From Hyphococcus lacteus (lineage in GTDB: Bacteria > Pseudomonadota > Alphaproteobacteria > Caulobacterales > Parvularculaceae): 64,000 nucleotides of DNA. The stretch lies in NCBI RefSeq assembly GCF_041058985.1, contig NZ_JBEHZE010000001.1, positions 1,860,001 through 1,924,000 on the forward strand. The letters are read 5' to 3'. Of the stretch, positions 7,461-16,297 are shown piece after piece; positions within the stretch are counted from its first letter, which is position 1; every line of letters begins with the position of its first letter. A model generated the notes under the pieces. It was not told where the DNA came from and searched no databases. It saw only the letters and a list, made by a program, of their open reading frames with translations. The position numbers and the translations under genes were made by a program.

Positions 7461-9350
7461 TTACGCGCCAGCATCGGTTTTGGCATTTTCATAGATCTCA
7501 AGCGCTGTGAGCCATTCTGTTTCGGTATTCTCTATGGCGTTCACCAGTGCGCTGCGTTCTTTGGATAGTTTGGTCGCGCGGGGCAGGTTCGTTTCAAACA
7601 GTCCTGGCTCGGCTAAGGCTTCGTCCAGCCGAGCGAGTGTTCCATTCAGTTGGTCGACTTTTTTCTCCAAAGTTTCGGCGGTCTTTTTTAGTGGTTGAAG
7701 CGAAAGTCTGGCTTCTGCTGCATTTTTGCGAGTGATTTCTTTGATGTTCTCGCCCGGCTTATTGGTGTCGGATTTTCCGGAGGTTTTGCTCGCTGCTAAA
7801 ACCAGTTCTCTGTAATCGTTGAGGTCACCTTGATAAGGTTCAACCTTACCTTGATTAACCAGCCACAACCGGTCAGCCACAGCCGATGCCAAATGCGAGT
7901 CGTGAGTAATGAGGAGGACCGCACCTTGAAAATCATTAAGGGCTTCGATCAATGCCTCGCGCGCGCCCATATCGAGATGGTTTGTTGGCTCGTCGAGGAT
8001 CAATAGATGCGCGCCGTGAAAAGTAATAAGCCCTAAGAGCAATCGAGCTTTTTCACCGCCGGATAGTTTTTCAACGGCCGTATCTGCTTTTTCGGGGCCG
8101 AAGCCCAAGCGGGCCGTCGCCGACCGCGTCTCGGCCTCGGTGGCATCAGGGATCATCGCGCGCACATGATCATAAGCTGATTGCTTAGGTTTCAACTCGT
8201 CTAATTGATGTTGTGCGAAATAGGCGATGGAAAGTTTTTTATGTTTGTAGACATTCCCGGAGAGAGGCGGGAGACGACCTGAAAGGGCTTTAACCAAAGT
8301 TGACTTGCCTTCGCCATTCGGTCCCAGGATCGCAATTCGGTCATCTTGGTCGAGGCGAAGATTGACCTTTTTCAAGATTGGGTTGCCGTCTTCATAGCCA
8401 AGGTCGCCATCGACGACTCGAACAATGGGCGGTGCCATGGCTTTTGGATTGGGAAAGTGAAACGGCACTGTCTTTGCTGAAATTGGCTCGGCGATGACTT
8501 CGAGCTTTTCGAGCATTTTTACGCGGCTTTGGGCTTGTTTAGCTTTCGATGCTTTCGCGCGGAAGCGATCGACAAAAGATTGCATGTGCCGGCGACGAAC
8601 TTCTTGTCGTTCTCGGAAAGATGCGGCCTGCGCGCGGGCCTCGGCGCGCTTTTTTTCATAAAGATCAAACCCGCCGGGACTGACTGTTAGCTTGCCGTTT
8701 TCAAGCGCCAAAATATGTGTGACAGCATTGTTCAGTAATGCTCGATCGTGGGAAACAATAAGCGTCGTATAAGGATAACGACGCAGATACGTTTCAAGCC
8801 ATATTGTGCCCTCAAGGTCGAGATAGTTCGTTGGCTCATCGAGGAGCAAAAGATCAGGTGCTGAAAAAAGCACGCCGGCCAGCGCAACGCGCATTCGCCA
8901 GCCACCCGAAAATTCTGAACAAGCTCGGGCTTGGGCTTGGGCGGAAAAACCAAGGCCAGACAAAATCGATCCTGCTCGCGCTTCCGCAGAGTGCGCATCA
9001 ATGTCGGCCAGTCGCGTTTGGATTTCAGCAATGCGGTTCGGGTCTGTGGCGACCTCTGATTCGGCTAATAGACTTGTCCGCTCTTTATCTTGTTCAAGCA
9101 CAGTATCGAGCAGGCTAACATTCGACGATGGTGCTTCTTGCTCGACGGATCCCAGTCTGCGGTTTTTGCGCAAAGAGACCTCTTCGCCGCCGGTATAGAT
9201 TTCGCCTTTGATGATCTTGAGCAGTGTCGATTTGCCAGAGCCATTAGCGCCGACAAAGCCAACTTTCCAGCCGTCAGAGATCGCGGCGGTGGCCTGATCG
9301 AAGAGAACCCGGCCTTCGATAGAATAAGAAAGGTCATTTACATGTAACAT
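7461..9350 (-). CDS. ABC-F family ATPase (ribosome-associated)
   Basis: Soluble twin ATP-binding-cassette protein, 629 residues. First domain: Walker A GANGSGKST (about 35-43), signature FSGGWRMRVALAG, Walker B LLLLDEPTN. Second domain: GPNGEGKST (about 342), LSGGEKARLLLG, LLILDEPTNHLD. The domains are joined by a basic linker (about 230-300), and the C terminus is a coiled coil (about 545-620). No membrane segments, as expected for ABC-F proteins, which act on ribosomes. It is closest in layout to YheS/Uup-type members; which subgroup is not certain. Confidence 0.9.
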   Translation of the reverse strand: MLHVNDLSYSIEGRVLFDQATAAISDGWKVGFVGANGSGKSTLLKIIKGEIYTGGEEVSLRKNRRLGSVEQEAPSSNVSLLDTVLEQDKERTSLLAESEVATDPNRIAEIQTRLADIDAHSAEARAGSILSGLGFSAQAQARACSEFSGGWRMRVALAGVLFSAPDLLLLDEPTNYLDLEGTIWLETYLRRYPYTTLIVSHDRALLNNAVTHILALENGKLTVSPGGFDLYEKKRAEARAQAASFRERQEVRRRHMQSFVDRFRAKASKAKQAQSRVKMLEKLEVIAEPISAKTVPFHFPNPKAMAPPIVRVVDGDLGYEDGNPILKKVNLRLDQDDRIAILGPNGEGKSTLVKALSGRLPPLSGNVYKHKKLSIAYFAQHQLDELKPKQSAYDHVRAMIPDATEAETRSATARLGFGPEKADTAVEKLSGGEKARLLLGLITFHGAHLLILDEPTNHLDMGAREALIEALNDFQGAVLLITHDSHLASAVADRLWLVNQGKVEPYQGDLNDYRELVLAASKTSGKSDTNKPGENIKEITRKNAAEARLSLQPLKKTAETLEKKVDQLNGTLARLDEALAEPGLFETNLPRATKLSKERSALVNAIENTETEWLTALEIYENAKTDAGA

Positions 9351-9400
9351 GGCGGGCGCTTTTACCGTCTGTGCCAGTCATGAGGAAGGGGGCCAGCCGC

Positions 9401-9877
9401 TTAATGTGCGGAATGACCAACTTCTGTGCGTCCGCGGACCTCGAAATTGAGGGTTATCGGGGGCGCATTCTCAAATTCGAGCGTGATCATAGGGTCTGAG
9501 CCGATTTCGATTGTGTCAGTCAGTCCGATCAACATCAGGTGGGCTGATCCGGGGGCTAAATTGGTGCTCTCGCCGATCGGTAGTGGTACGCCATTTTCCA
9601 TCCGGGCCATTCTTGCGACATTATTCTCATCAATGGTTGTGGTGTGAATTTCGGCGGTATTCGCGGCGTCGAATGATGCGCCAACCAGTCGATCGGATGT
9701 GTTTGTGCCGTTACATATTGAAAGATATGCGGCGCTCATCGGCTGGCCTTGCCCGGCTTCGCGGACCCAGGCATTGCTGACCACAAGTTCGTCACTACCG
9801 CATGGGGATTGTGTTTTTTCACCACATCCGGTGAGTAACAAAACAGGGATAAAAGCCGCGACGGCGATGGATTTCAT
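9401..9877 (-). CDS. Periplasmic copper chaperone PCuAC-like lipoprotein
   Basis: Probable Cu(I) chaperone for cytochrome oxidase assembly. The 158-residue product has a lipoprotein signal (MKSIAVAAFIPVLLLTGC, Cys about 18) and the PCuAC metal motif in order: histidine in EIHTT, methionines in RMARM, then HLM about twenty residues later. The ATG at 9877 has GGAGGA 6 bases upstream, and the upstream extension is a non-signal sequence. It is divergent from DUF3126. Confidence 0.87.
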   Translation of the reverse strand: MKSIAVAAFIPVLLLTGCGEKTQSPCGSDELVVSNAWVREAGQGQPMSAAYLSICNGTNTSDRLVGASFDAANTAEIHTTTIDENNVARMARMENGVPLPIGESTNLAPGSAHLMLIGLTDTIEIGSDPMITLEFENAPPITLNFEVRGRTEVGHSAH

Positions 9878-9976
9878 GGTGTATCCTCCGGAAAAATTGC
9901 TGAATAAACAGCAGACAAGGGCGGTTGGCACCCGCTACGGATACGGTTAAGAGGGTCTCGATAAAAGGACAAGTGT

Positions 9977-10204
9977 ATGATGGATAACGTAGATATAGCC
10001 CGCCTTCAGAAATATCTGAGCACAAAATTCGGTATGGATAACCTCACCGTGCGAGGCCGCCCCAACAAAGACGACTCAGCAGAGGTCTATATTGGCGACG
10101 AATTCATTGGCGTCATTTTTCGCGACGACGAAGAAGGTGACGTATCTTATGATTTTAACATGGCAATTCTCGAAATTGATCTTCCTGAACGGCCAGCGAG
10201 TTAA
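9977..10204 (+). CDS. DUF3126 family protein
   Basis: Small protein (75 residues) typical of Alphaproteobacteria, function unknown. The whole chain fits the family: IARLQKYLSTKFG, KDDSAEVYIGDEFIGVIFRDDEEGD and MAILEIDL. Two adjacent ATGs (9977, 9980) are both possible, with AAAGGAC upstream. It lies 11 bases before the large membrane protein gene and is probably co-transcribed with it. Confidence 0.88.
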   Translation: MMDNVDIARLQKYLSTKFGMDNLTVRGRPNKDDSAEVYIGDEFIGVIFRDDEEGDVSYDFNMAILEIDLPERPAS

Positions 10205-10215
10205 GAGGTAGAATC

Positions 10216-11637
10216 TTGTCGGGCGCGCCATCCGGTTTTCTCGGGAAGCTGTCGGCAGAGCGCCCGGTGATTCTTAGTGGGGTCTTGGGGCTGGGGCTTG
10301 TGGTTCTGGCTGTCTTGGGCGCGCGCCAGATGGGGCCGACCGCAGACACCAACACCTTTCTAATCCGATTTTCGATTAGCGCATTGATCGCGGGTTTTGT
10401 GCCGGTCGCGTTGGCGGCCTTTGCGCCGCGTCGGCGTTTGTTCCGAATTCCTTATGTGATTGTGCTCGCGCTTTTGGGCGCGTTGTGCTGCGCGTATGTG
10501 TTTGGTTTTTTTGGTGATCAAACGGATATCGTTCCGTCACTGCCGGTATGTGCTGCGCTTGGTTTGTTTTTATTCCTTAGCGCATTGCATCCGATCACCC
10601 GGAATGTACTACGGCTCGGCGTGGTGGTGCCGCTTTCCATAATTATTGGCGGGGTAGGCGCGATTGGTTTCTTTGCGCTGCTCGATGTGTTGACCGCACC
10701 ATTTGCCGCTCCGGCGCTCGCGATTGGTTTGGCTGGTGGGATGTGCGTTGGCATGAGCGTCGCGGCGGAATTTGCGCAGCTTTATGCCAAGGGGTTGTCA
10801 GCACGTAATGCCGCGGCTTCTGCGGGACATGCGGCTCTAGCGCCTGCGTGGTTTTGTTTTTTGGCTGCGACTTCTTATGGATTGGTGGTTTCGCTTCAGT
10901 TGAATGTTGGCGCTATCGATTGGCAGATTATTTTTGCCGTTGCCGGGACGTCTATTTTGATATCGGTGATGAGTCTGGTCTCAACGACCGGATTATTGGC
11001 GGTGCTGCGCCATAGTGAACAAGTTGCGGTGGATGAAAACCAACGCCGGCAGCGCTTTGTCGAAAGTTGGCGCCCGATGCGTCGCTTACTTCCGAGTTCG
11101 ACAGCGCTAGCGGCGAGCGCGATTATTGGCGTTCTCGTTGTGATCGCTGCGTTTGAGACCGGCATTGCAAATCCCCTAAGCCTAATACTTTTTATTGGTA
11201 TGATGATGGTCGCATCTGGCGCCGCATTTGTTTCGGTGCGGACAAGCCTATTGATTGCGCTCATGCTGTTTATCAGCACCACATTCGCCGGCTTTGTTTA
11301 TAGTGCGTTTGGGTTTGAAATACCGACATTGGCCGATCGTACAGCGGGGCTAACGCTAGCGGCGATTGGTTTTACACAAATCACTGTCAGTTGGCGCAAT
11401 GCAGGTGACATCTGGAGAAACGCGAGAGATGTTGCGCAAAACGCGATGTGCGATGGGCTTCGGCGGTTTGTGGTTGTGATTGGAACGAGCGCGGCTGCAC
11501 TAATTGTTGCCACCGAGGCATTCAGCTGGGATGCAGGGCTTAGCACCGCAAGTTATTTTGCCGTTGTCGCCGGAATTGGATTGTTCATGTCGCCGGTATT
11601 GATGGTGGCGATGAGCGCGCAATTACAAAAATACTAA
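10216..11637 (+). CDS. Polytopic membrane protein of unknown function
   Basis: I do not recognise this 473-residue protein. It has roughly twelve hydrophobic segments spread over the whole length, broken by a basic cytoplasmic loop near residues 275-295 (NQRRQRFVESWRPMRRLL) and a second amphipathic stretch SWRNAGDIWRNARDVAQNA near 395-415. No transporter signature is evident. The start is a TTG at 10216 with AGAGGTAG 6 bases upstream. It follows DUF3126 closely and converges with the next gene with a single base between the stops, so any terminator must lie inside a coding region. Confidence 0.7.
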   Translation: MSGAPSGFLGKLSAERPVILSGVLGLGLVVLAVLGARQMGPTADTNTFLIRFSISALIAGFVPVALAAFAPRRRLFRIPYVIVLALLGALCCAYVFGFFGDQTDIVPSLPVCAALGLFLFLSALHPITRNVLRLGVVVPLSIIIGGVGAIGFFALLDVLTAPFAAPALAIGLAGGMCVGMSVAAEFAQLYAKGLSARNAAASAGHAALAPAWFCFLAATSYGLVVSLQLNVGAIDWQIIFAVAGTSILISVMSLVSTTGLLAVLRHSEQVAVDENQRRQRFVESWRPMRRLLPSSTALAASAIIGVLVVIAAFETGIANPLSLILFIGMMMVASGAAFVSVRTSLLIALMLFISTTFAGFVYSAFGFEIPTLADRTAGLTLAAIGFTQITVSWRNAGDIWRNARDVAQNAMCDGLRRFVVVIGTSAAALIVATEAFSWDAGLSTASYFAVVAGIGLFMSPVLMVAMSAQLQKY

Positions 11638-11638
11638 T

Positions 11639-12400
11639 TTACTGAGCGGGTGGGTTTGATTGATCGAGCTTCATCACAAAGCGCTGCACCGCATCATCTA
11701 GCGCTCGCCATTCCGGCAAGTATGGTCGTTTAAAGCGATAGCTGACTTCGATATTGTTGCCATATTCCAGCTCGCGCCAGCATTCGGGGCTGGTGACGTC
11801 GTCTTTTTCTTTGAAACAAAAGACCGCTGCCGTCGCGCCGCTCTCGTCGTTCCCGACAAATAACTCCGTATCGGCGTACCCATTTGTCGGAACGTTAGCG
11901 CGTTGTTCTTTGAACGTAAATTTTGTCAGCTGGTAGGGAGTCCGAACACCGCGCGGATCGACCGTCTGAGGCAAATAGAGACGTTCGAATCTTTCTGCCT
12001 CATTGAACATCGAAGTGCGCTTTGAAATCGTAATGTCGATTCGGCGCGTGTCGGGCGCATTTTCAATGAATTCTTTGCGCTGCGCCGGGGTATAGCCATT
12101 CATGGTTGGCCAAAGCGCATAAAGGACGACTTCATCACGAATGCCGCCGCGTCGGGCACGGGGGTAAACGGTGTAATTGGCGGGCGGCGCAAAGATTGAC
12201 CCGCCGATTTCGACCCGGACGGGTTCTTCGGTAATGGCAGGGCTGGGTGTGTTGCCGCTGAAATCTTCGACGCTTGGGCCTACATAGTAATAAAGAAAGA
12301 TCGCGCAAAGAACGAGCGTCGCCATAAAAATGCCGAGCGGATAGCGCCAGCTTGATTCTTGTTTGATCTCACCGTCGCCAAAGCCGTAGCCGTTACTCAT
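11639..12400 (-). CDS. Single-pass membrane protein of unknown function
   Basis: Unrecognised 253-residue protein. A short cytoplasmic N terminus rich in Gly/Asp is followed by one strong hydrophobic helix (about 20-42, WRYPLGIFMATLVLCAIFLY) and a soluble region with alternating charged and aromatic residues predicted to face the periplasm. Two cysteines (FCFKEKDD...PECW) may form a disulfide. No signal peptide cleavage site is clear, so it is probably anchored type-II. Confidence 0.65.
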   Translation of the reverse strand: MSNGYGFGDGEIKQESSWRYPLGIFMATLVLCAIFLYYYVGPSVEDFSGNTPSPAITEEPVRVEIGGSIFAPPANYTVYPRARRGGIRDEVVLYALWPTMNGYTPAQRKEFIENAPDTRRIDITISKRTSMFNEAERFERLYLPQTVDPRGVRTPYQLTKFTFKEQRANVPTNGYADTELFVGNDESGATAAVFCFKEKDDVTSPECWRELEYGNNIEVSYRFKRPYLPEWRALDDAVQRFVMKLDQSNPPAQ

Positions 12401-12517
12401 GCGATCCGTCCTAATTACCAGTCACAAGCGGAAGACATGTCATTATCATGAGCGCGCCCGTAGTAAAATCCCGTAAAGGCGATTCGCTACGAACGCGATT
12501 CAAAGCCTTATATATGG

Positions 12518-13276
12518 TCAAAGCGCGTCAATCATTTCGGCCACAAGCGGGTGCCGGACCACATCTTCGCGGGAGAATCGCACCGCGCGGACATTTTCCA
12601 GGTTTTCCAGCTTCTCCACCACATCATTTAAGCCGGACATGCCGGGCAGGAGGTCGCTTTGTGCCGGATCGCCGGTGACCACCATAGAGGAGTTCCACCC
12701 TAGTCGTGTCAGCAACATTTTTAACTGGCCATAGGTGCAGTTCTGGGCCTCATCGATAACCACATAAGCGTTATTGAGGGTTCGACCACGCATATAGGCA
12801 ATCGGCGCAATTTCGATGACGCCTTCGGCCATTAGCGCTTTGAGGCGTTTAGACGAAAGTCGGTCGCAGAGCGCATCATAAAGTGGGCGGAGATAGGGCG
12901 AGAGTTTTTGTTCCATATCTCCCGGCAAAAAACCCAAGCTTTCGCCAGCTTCGACAGCCGGACGTGACAGGATGATCCGGCGAACATTTCCTGCCTCGAG
13001 TGCTTCTACGGCCTTGGCAATGGCGAGATATGTCTTACCTGTACCAGCCGCCCCAACAGCAAGCACAAGCGGCGCTTCGTCGATAGCATCCATGACCATC
13101 TGCTGCGTTTCATTCTGTGCACGGAGATTTTTTCTATATTTCTGATCTCTATTGCTGTCGTCAGCAACCGGTGACCATTTCGGTTCGTCGAATAGTCGCC
13201 TTACGTTATTATCATCGCCATATTGCGCAAATTCAGGATTGCGCCGCGCCGCGCGACGCGCCGAACGTTTCGTCAT
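12518..13276 (-). CDS. PhoH-like ATPase
   Basis: Cytosolic P-loop ATPase of the PhoH family, implicated in RNA metabolism. The 252-residue product has Walker A VGAAGTGKTYLA (about 73-84), Walker B AYVVIDEAQNC, and the sensor region MVVTGDPAQSDL. The basic N terminus (MTKRSARRAARR) lacks the KH domain of longer PhoH proteins, so this is the short form. The ATG at 13276 has GGAGG 5-6 bases upstream; a 40-codon in-frame extension beyond it has no site and is not family-like. Confidence 0.88.
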   Translation of the reverse strand: MTKRSARRAARRNPEFAQYGDDNNVRRLFDEPKWSPVADDSNRDQKYRKNLRAQNETQQMVMDAIDEAPLVLAVGAAGTGKTYLAIAKAVEALEAGNVRRIILSRPAVEAGESLGFLPGDMEQKLSPYLRPLYDALCDRLSSKRLKALMAEGVIEIAPIAYMRGRTLNNAYVVIDEAQNCTYGQLKMLLTRLGWNSSMVVTGDPAQSDLLPGMSGLNDVVEKLENLENVRAVRFSREDVVRHPLVAEMIDAL

Positions 13277-13576
13277 GTACGCCTCCAGATAACAAAAGGA
13301 TGGAAAATGGTGACGAATATATGGGAGAGGGTGTGGAGAGTTGATTTTGCAATCGTCGAAAAGCAGCCCTTGCGCGATTTGCGCCGACCAAGACATTGTT
13401 TATGCCGTAATACTGCATCTAGACGATTGTCGCTCCCGCGAATCAGTCACCTTCGTAACTATATCCCGTTTTGCCTCTGATGCGGAGATAAAACGATGCC
13501 GTCAGAAAAAATTCATGATTGACGCATCACGGATGATTTTCTGGACAATACGGCGTAAGGTTCGTGGGAGCGTGTT
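13277..13576. other. Intergenic gap of 300 bp without a recognised gene
   Basis: Lies upstream of phoH and downstream of the GYF_2 gene, both on the minus strand. I see no tRNA, strong hairpin with T-run, or conserved reading frame. It presumably carries the phoH promoter, but no convincing -35/-10 pair stands out. Confidence 0.5.
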
Positions 13577-14194
13577 TTAGGACTGCTTCGATTTTACGAA
13601 AGCGGCCGTGAGCTTGGCGTTGATTGCTGGCGAATAATTGCCCCATGAAGAACGTCCCCGGGTGGCGTCAACAACAAAGATTGACTCGCTACCACGCAGA
13701 TATGGTGCGATAGCATTCCGTACACCAACGGCTGTCATTTCACATGATATAGTCCACGTGTTGTCGGCAATTCGAAATGCGGGGCCAAGGCCAAAGAGGG
13801 CTGCCTCAACGCGGCTTGCAGCGCCACTAACGACATCGAAAATAACGATGAAATTTGCGACCGTGGGTTCGGCGGATTTTTTGGTCTGGATGCTGGCGCT
13901 GATCGGGATTGTTTTGTTTGGCGCTTCTTCGGGCAACGTAAAATCACAATCGCTACGTTTACCAAAAGCTTTTGAAGACTGGGTGTTGGTTGTTGTTTCG
14001 CTTGGTACGGTGCCGAAGAAGTTTGAAAAGATTGATTCGTTACGGGCTTCACGCCAAGTTCGACCACCGGCAGGGGACACAAGTGACCAGGATGCTAATC
14101 GGCCTTCATGGGCAAATTTGCGCATCTGTTCTGTCGTGTAAGGTCCGTAGACCTTGTCTTCGACTTTGAGGCACCAGTTTTCAGCAGCAAGCAT
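13577..14194 (-). CDS. GYF_2 (DUF4339) domain protein
   Basis: The N-terminal 55 residues match the GYF_2 domain, thought to bind proline-rich or other peptides: WCLKVEDKVYGPYTTEQMRKFAHEGRLASWSLVSPAGGRTWREA. A low-complexity linker (about 60-110) follows. The C-terminal ~100 residues form a mixed alpha/beta region that I do not recognise. Length 205 from the second of two adjacent ATGs (14194), which has better spacing from AAGGA than the first (14197). It is 15 bases downstream of the PilZ gene on the same strand, so probably one transcript. Confidence 0.72.
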   Translation of the reverse strand: MLAAENWCLKVEDKVYGPYTTEQMRKFAHEGRLASWSLVSPAGGRTWREARNESIFSNFFGTVPSETTTNTQSSKAFGKRSDCDFTLPEEAPNKTIPISASIQTKKSAEPTVANFIVIFDVVSGAASRVEAALFGLGPAFRIADNTWTISCEMTAVGVRNAIAPYLRGSESIFVVDATRGRSSWGNYSPAINAKLTAAFVKSKQS

Positions 14195-14209
14195 CATTCT
14201 TCCTTAGGG

Positions 14210-14905
14210 CTATTGGGCGCGCACGCCCTTCTTGCCAAATGAATGAGCAAATCCCGGGCCAGTTGTATCAAAAGGCTCCATGCTCGCTGATTCGGACAGG
14301 ACTTCCTCCATTTTATGGTTAGAAGAGCCGGTAAATACGACCCCGACGCCTTTATCGTGGCGGCGAATAACCTTGGCTGTCATTCGGCCCAGTATAATGT
14401 GCGCGCCTAGTGGAGGGCGGGGTTTGATCTCGAGAGAGGCCCCAGTCAGTGAAATATCCAGAATGGAACATTCAGCTGAACGCCCATCTTCCAAATAAAC
14501 AGTCGCATGGGTTTCGTGGTTGATACGTGGCCGACCTCGGCGATCGGTGCCTCTATGCTGGTTATTAAGCGCATTTGTTAACTGATCGGCGATTTTAGCC
14601 TGACGGGACCGCTTTTTCGGGTAGGTCACGGCGAACAGACGGTCATTGGCGCGGACGACCTTTCCCTCAATCCGACCAATCTGATCGATATAGAGAATCA
14701 CTTTCTGGTCGCGGCTAGGCGGAAATTTGGTTTTTAGGACGGCTCCACCGGCGGATATATTAAGAACCACACCGGAGCGTTCTTCACCTTGTTCTGTAAG
14801 AAAACGGGCTTTTAGCGGAATTTCTGCGCGCTGGTGCTTTCTGCGATCAGCATCAATCTGCTGCGCATCATGTGCTCCGCCATTTTGCGGTGTCGAATTA
14901 GTCAT
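14210..14905 (-). CDS. Tandem PilZ-domain protein
   Basis: Probable cyclic-di-GMP receptor with two PilZ domains, 231 residues. Domain 1 (about 20-100) has RRKHQR and NISAGG; domain 2 (about 115-205) has DRRGRPR and DISLTGAS. Both keep the R-x3-R and (D/N)-x-S-x2-G elements needed to bind the dinucleotide. The start at 14905 (MTNSTPQNGG) is taken because the N-terminal extension possible upstream would run through the divergent promoter gap; the ribosome site is weak. No output domain is fused, so it probably acts by protein contact. Confidence 0.85.
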   Translation of the reverse strand: MTNSTPQNGGAHDAQQIDADRRKHQRAEIPLKARFLTEQGEERSGVVLNISAGGAVLKTKFPPSRDQKVILYIDQIGRIEGKVVRANDRLFAVTYPKKRSRQAKIADQLTNALNNQHRGTDRRGRPRINHETHATVYLEDGRSAECSILDISLTGASLEIKPRPPLGAHIILGRMTAKVIRRHDKGVGVVFTGSSNHKMEEVLSESASMEPFDTTGPGFAHSFGKKGVRAQ

Positions 14906-15026
14906 GTTGGTTCCGTTGGTCGCGAGCCTTTTCCCGTATCTTAAGGGGCTTTCATGAACAAAAGTTTGCACGCAACGGGGTTCGACGTTAATCAATCCTA
15001 TAAAATCATTGCGAGTATTAACTAAT

Positions 15027-15758
15027 ATGCGCCCCCAAACCGACCGCAATGACTGGCTCGGCTTTTTTAAAAACCCGCCAGATACGGTCACTGTTATTGT
15101 GACGGGGTTAGCGGTTATCCAGATCATTATGTCTTTACTGCCCGTGGCCGCGGTACGCCGAATATGGCGGTTGGTAGAGCTTTCACCTGCGCGGATGATG
15201 CATGCACTCGACAAGGGGGATATCCTGACTGGCATGGTTCGCCCGATCCTTGGCCATATGCTTTTTCATGTGAATGTCACTCATATGGTCGTTAACTTAT
15301 TGGCGTTGGGGATGATGGGCACGGTTGTTTTTCGGGAGATGGAATCTGCCCCCGAGACAAAGAGACACGATATTCCGGTGGTCTTCACGGCCTTTCTGTT
15401 GTTGTCGGGCATGTTCGCCGGGGTTTTCTTTGTTCTGATCAATCAAGATTCATGGCGCGCGATGATTGGCGCTTCTGGTGCTGCCGCAGGATTGTTTGGC
15501 GCAATCGTTTGGATTAGTTTTATGCGCCCGGACAATAGTAATGCTAAAAACACCGAGCCTCAGGCGACAATAATTCCCTTACTGATGATGTTGGGTGTGT
15601 CCATTTTAATAATTGCAGCGACGATTTTTTTTGATACCTCAAAGCTTAGCTTCATTTTATTCAAGAGCGCCAGCGCGTGGCAGGCCCATGTCGGTGGGTA
15701 TCTTTTTGGGCTGTTAACCTATCCATTGTTTGAACGGCTAGCTGCCGTGGGTCATTGA
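15027..15758 (+). CDS. Rhomboid family intramembrane serine protease
   Basis: Membrane protease that cleaves within transmembrane segments. The 243-residue product has about six hydrophobic helices, the HVNVTHMVVN motif (His/Asn of the oxyanion region), the catalytic serine in MIGASGAAAGLFG and the catalytic histidine in WQAHVGGYLFG of the last helix. The ATG at 15027 is favoured over a TTG at 15009. It is divergent from the PilZ gene with 121 bases between them. Confidence 0.87.
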   Translation: MRPQTDRNDWLGFFKNPPDTVTVIVTGLAVIQIIMSLLPVAAVRRIWRLVELSPARMMHALDKGDILTGMVRPILGHMLFHVNVTHMVVNLLALGMMGTVVFREMESAPETKRHDIPVVFTAFLLLSGMFAGVFFVLINQDSWRAMIGASGAAAGLFGAIVWISFMRPDNSNAKNTEPQATIIPLLMMLGVSILIIAATIFFDTSKLSFILFKSASAWQAHVGGYLFGLLTYPLFERLAAVGH

Positions 15759-15841
15759 AGTTATAAAATCTCTTTCAATGCCCACTTGCCGAAAGCGCGT
15801 ATACAGTACAGAATAAACTTCATTGCGCAGAGGAGAGTCGG

Positions 15842-16270
15842 ATGAAGGTTGAACAGATCCTCCAACTAAAAGGCACGGATATATATTCCGTAGAGCCTGA
15901 CGCGAAGATTGCTGAGGCAGTCACAATTCTCAACGAAAAAAATATTGGTGCGGTGCTTGTCCGCGAGCAAAATGGCAATGTCGTCGGCATTTTGTCGGAA
16001 CGTGATATTGTTCGACGGCTTGGCTCGCGCGGCGCAGAAGCCCTTTCAATGGGTGTCTCTGAATGTATGACCAGCAATATTTATACTTGCTCTGTAGACG
16101 CATCGGTAGACGAGTTGATGGGGATGATGACCGAAAAACGAATTCGGCATTTGCCGGTCACTCGCGATGGCAATATCGTCGGTGTGGTCTCTATCGGTGA
16201 TGTGGTTAAGCGAAAAATCGAAGAAGCAGAACAAGAAGCGGCGGCGCTAAAGGAATATATTGCCTCCTAA
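15842..16270 (+). CDS. CBS-domain pair protein
   Basis: Stand-alone Bateman module of 142 residues with two CBS domains (about 8-62 and 74-128), each with the G-x-(L/V)-(S/I)-x-x-D pattern (VVGILSERDIVRRL; IVGVVSIGDVVKRK). Such proteins usually bind adenosine nucleotides and regulate a partner. The final helix (IEEAEQEAAALKEYI) is acidic. GAGGAGAG lies 4-8 bases before the ATG. Confidence 0.88.
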   Translation: MKVEQILQLKGTDIYSVEPDAKIAEAVTILNEKNIGAVLVREQNGNVVGILSERDIVRRLGSRGAEALSMGVSECMTSNIYTCSVDASVDELMGMMTEKRIRHLPVTRDGNIVGVVSIGDVVKRKIEEAEQEAAALKEYIAS

Positions 16271-16297
16271 TCGGGGCCTTTTGCGACCCGCGTTAAT

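Noticed and set aside
15842..16270. CBS protein as an IMP dehydrogenase or transporter fragment
   Set aside because: It is a complete two-CBS protein with its own ribosome site and no adjoining remnant.
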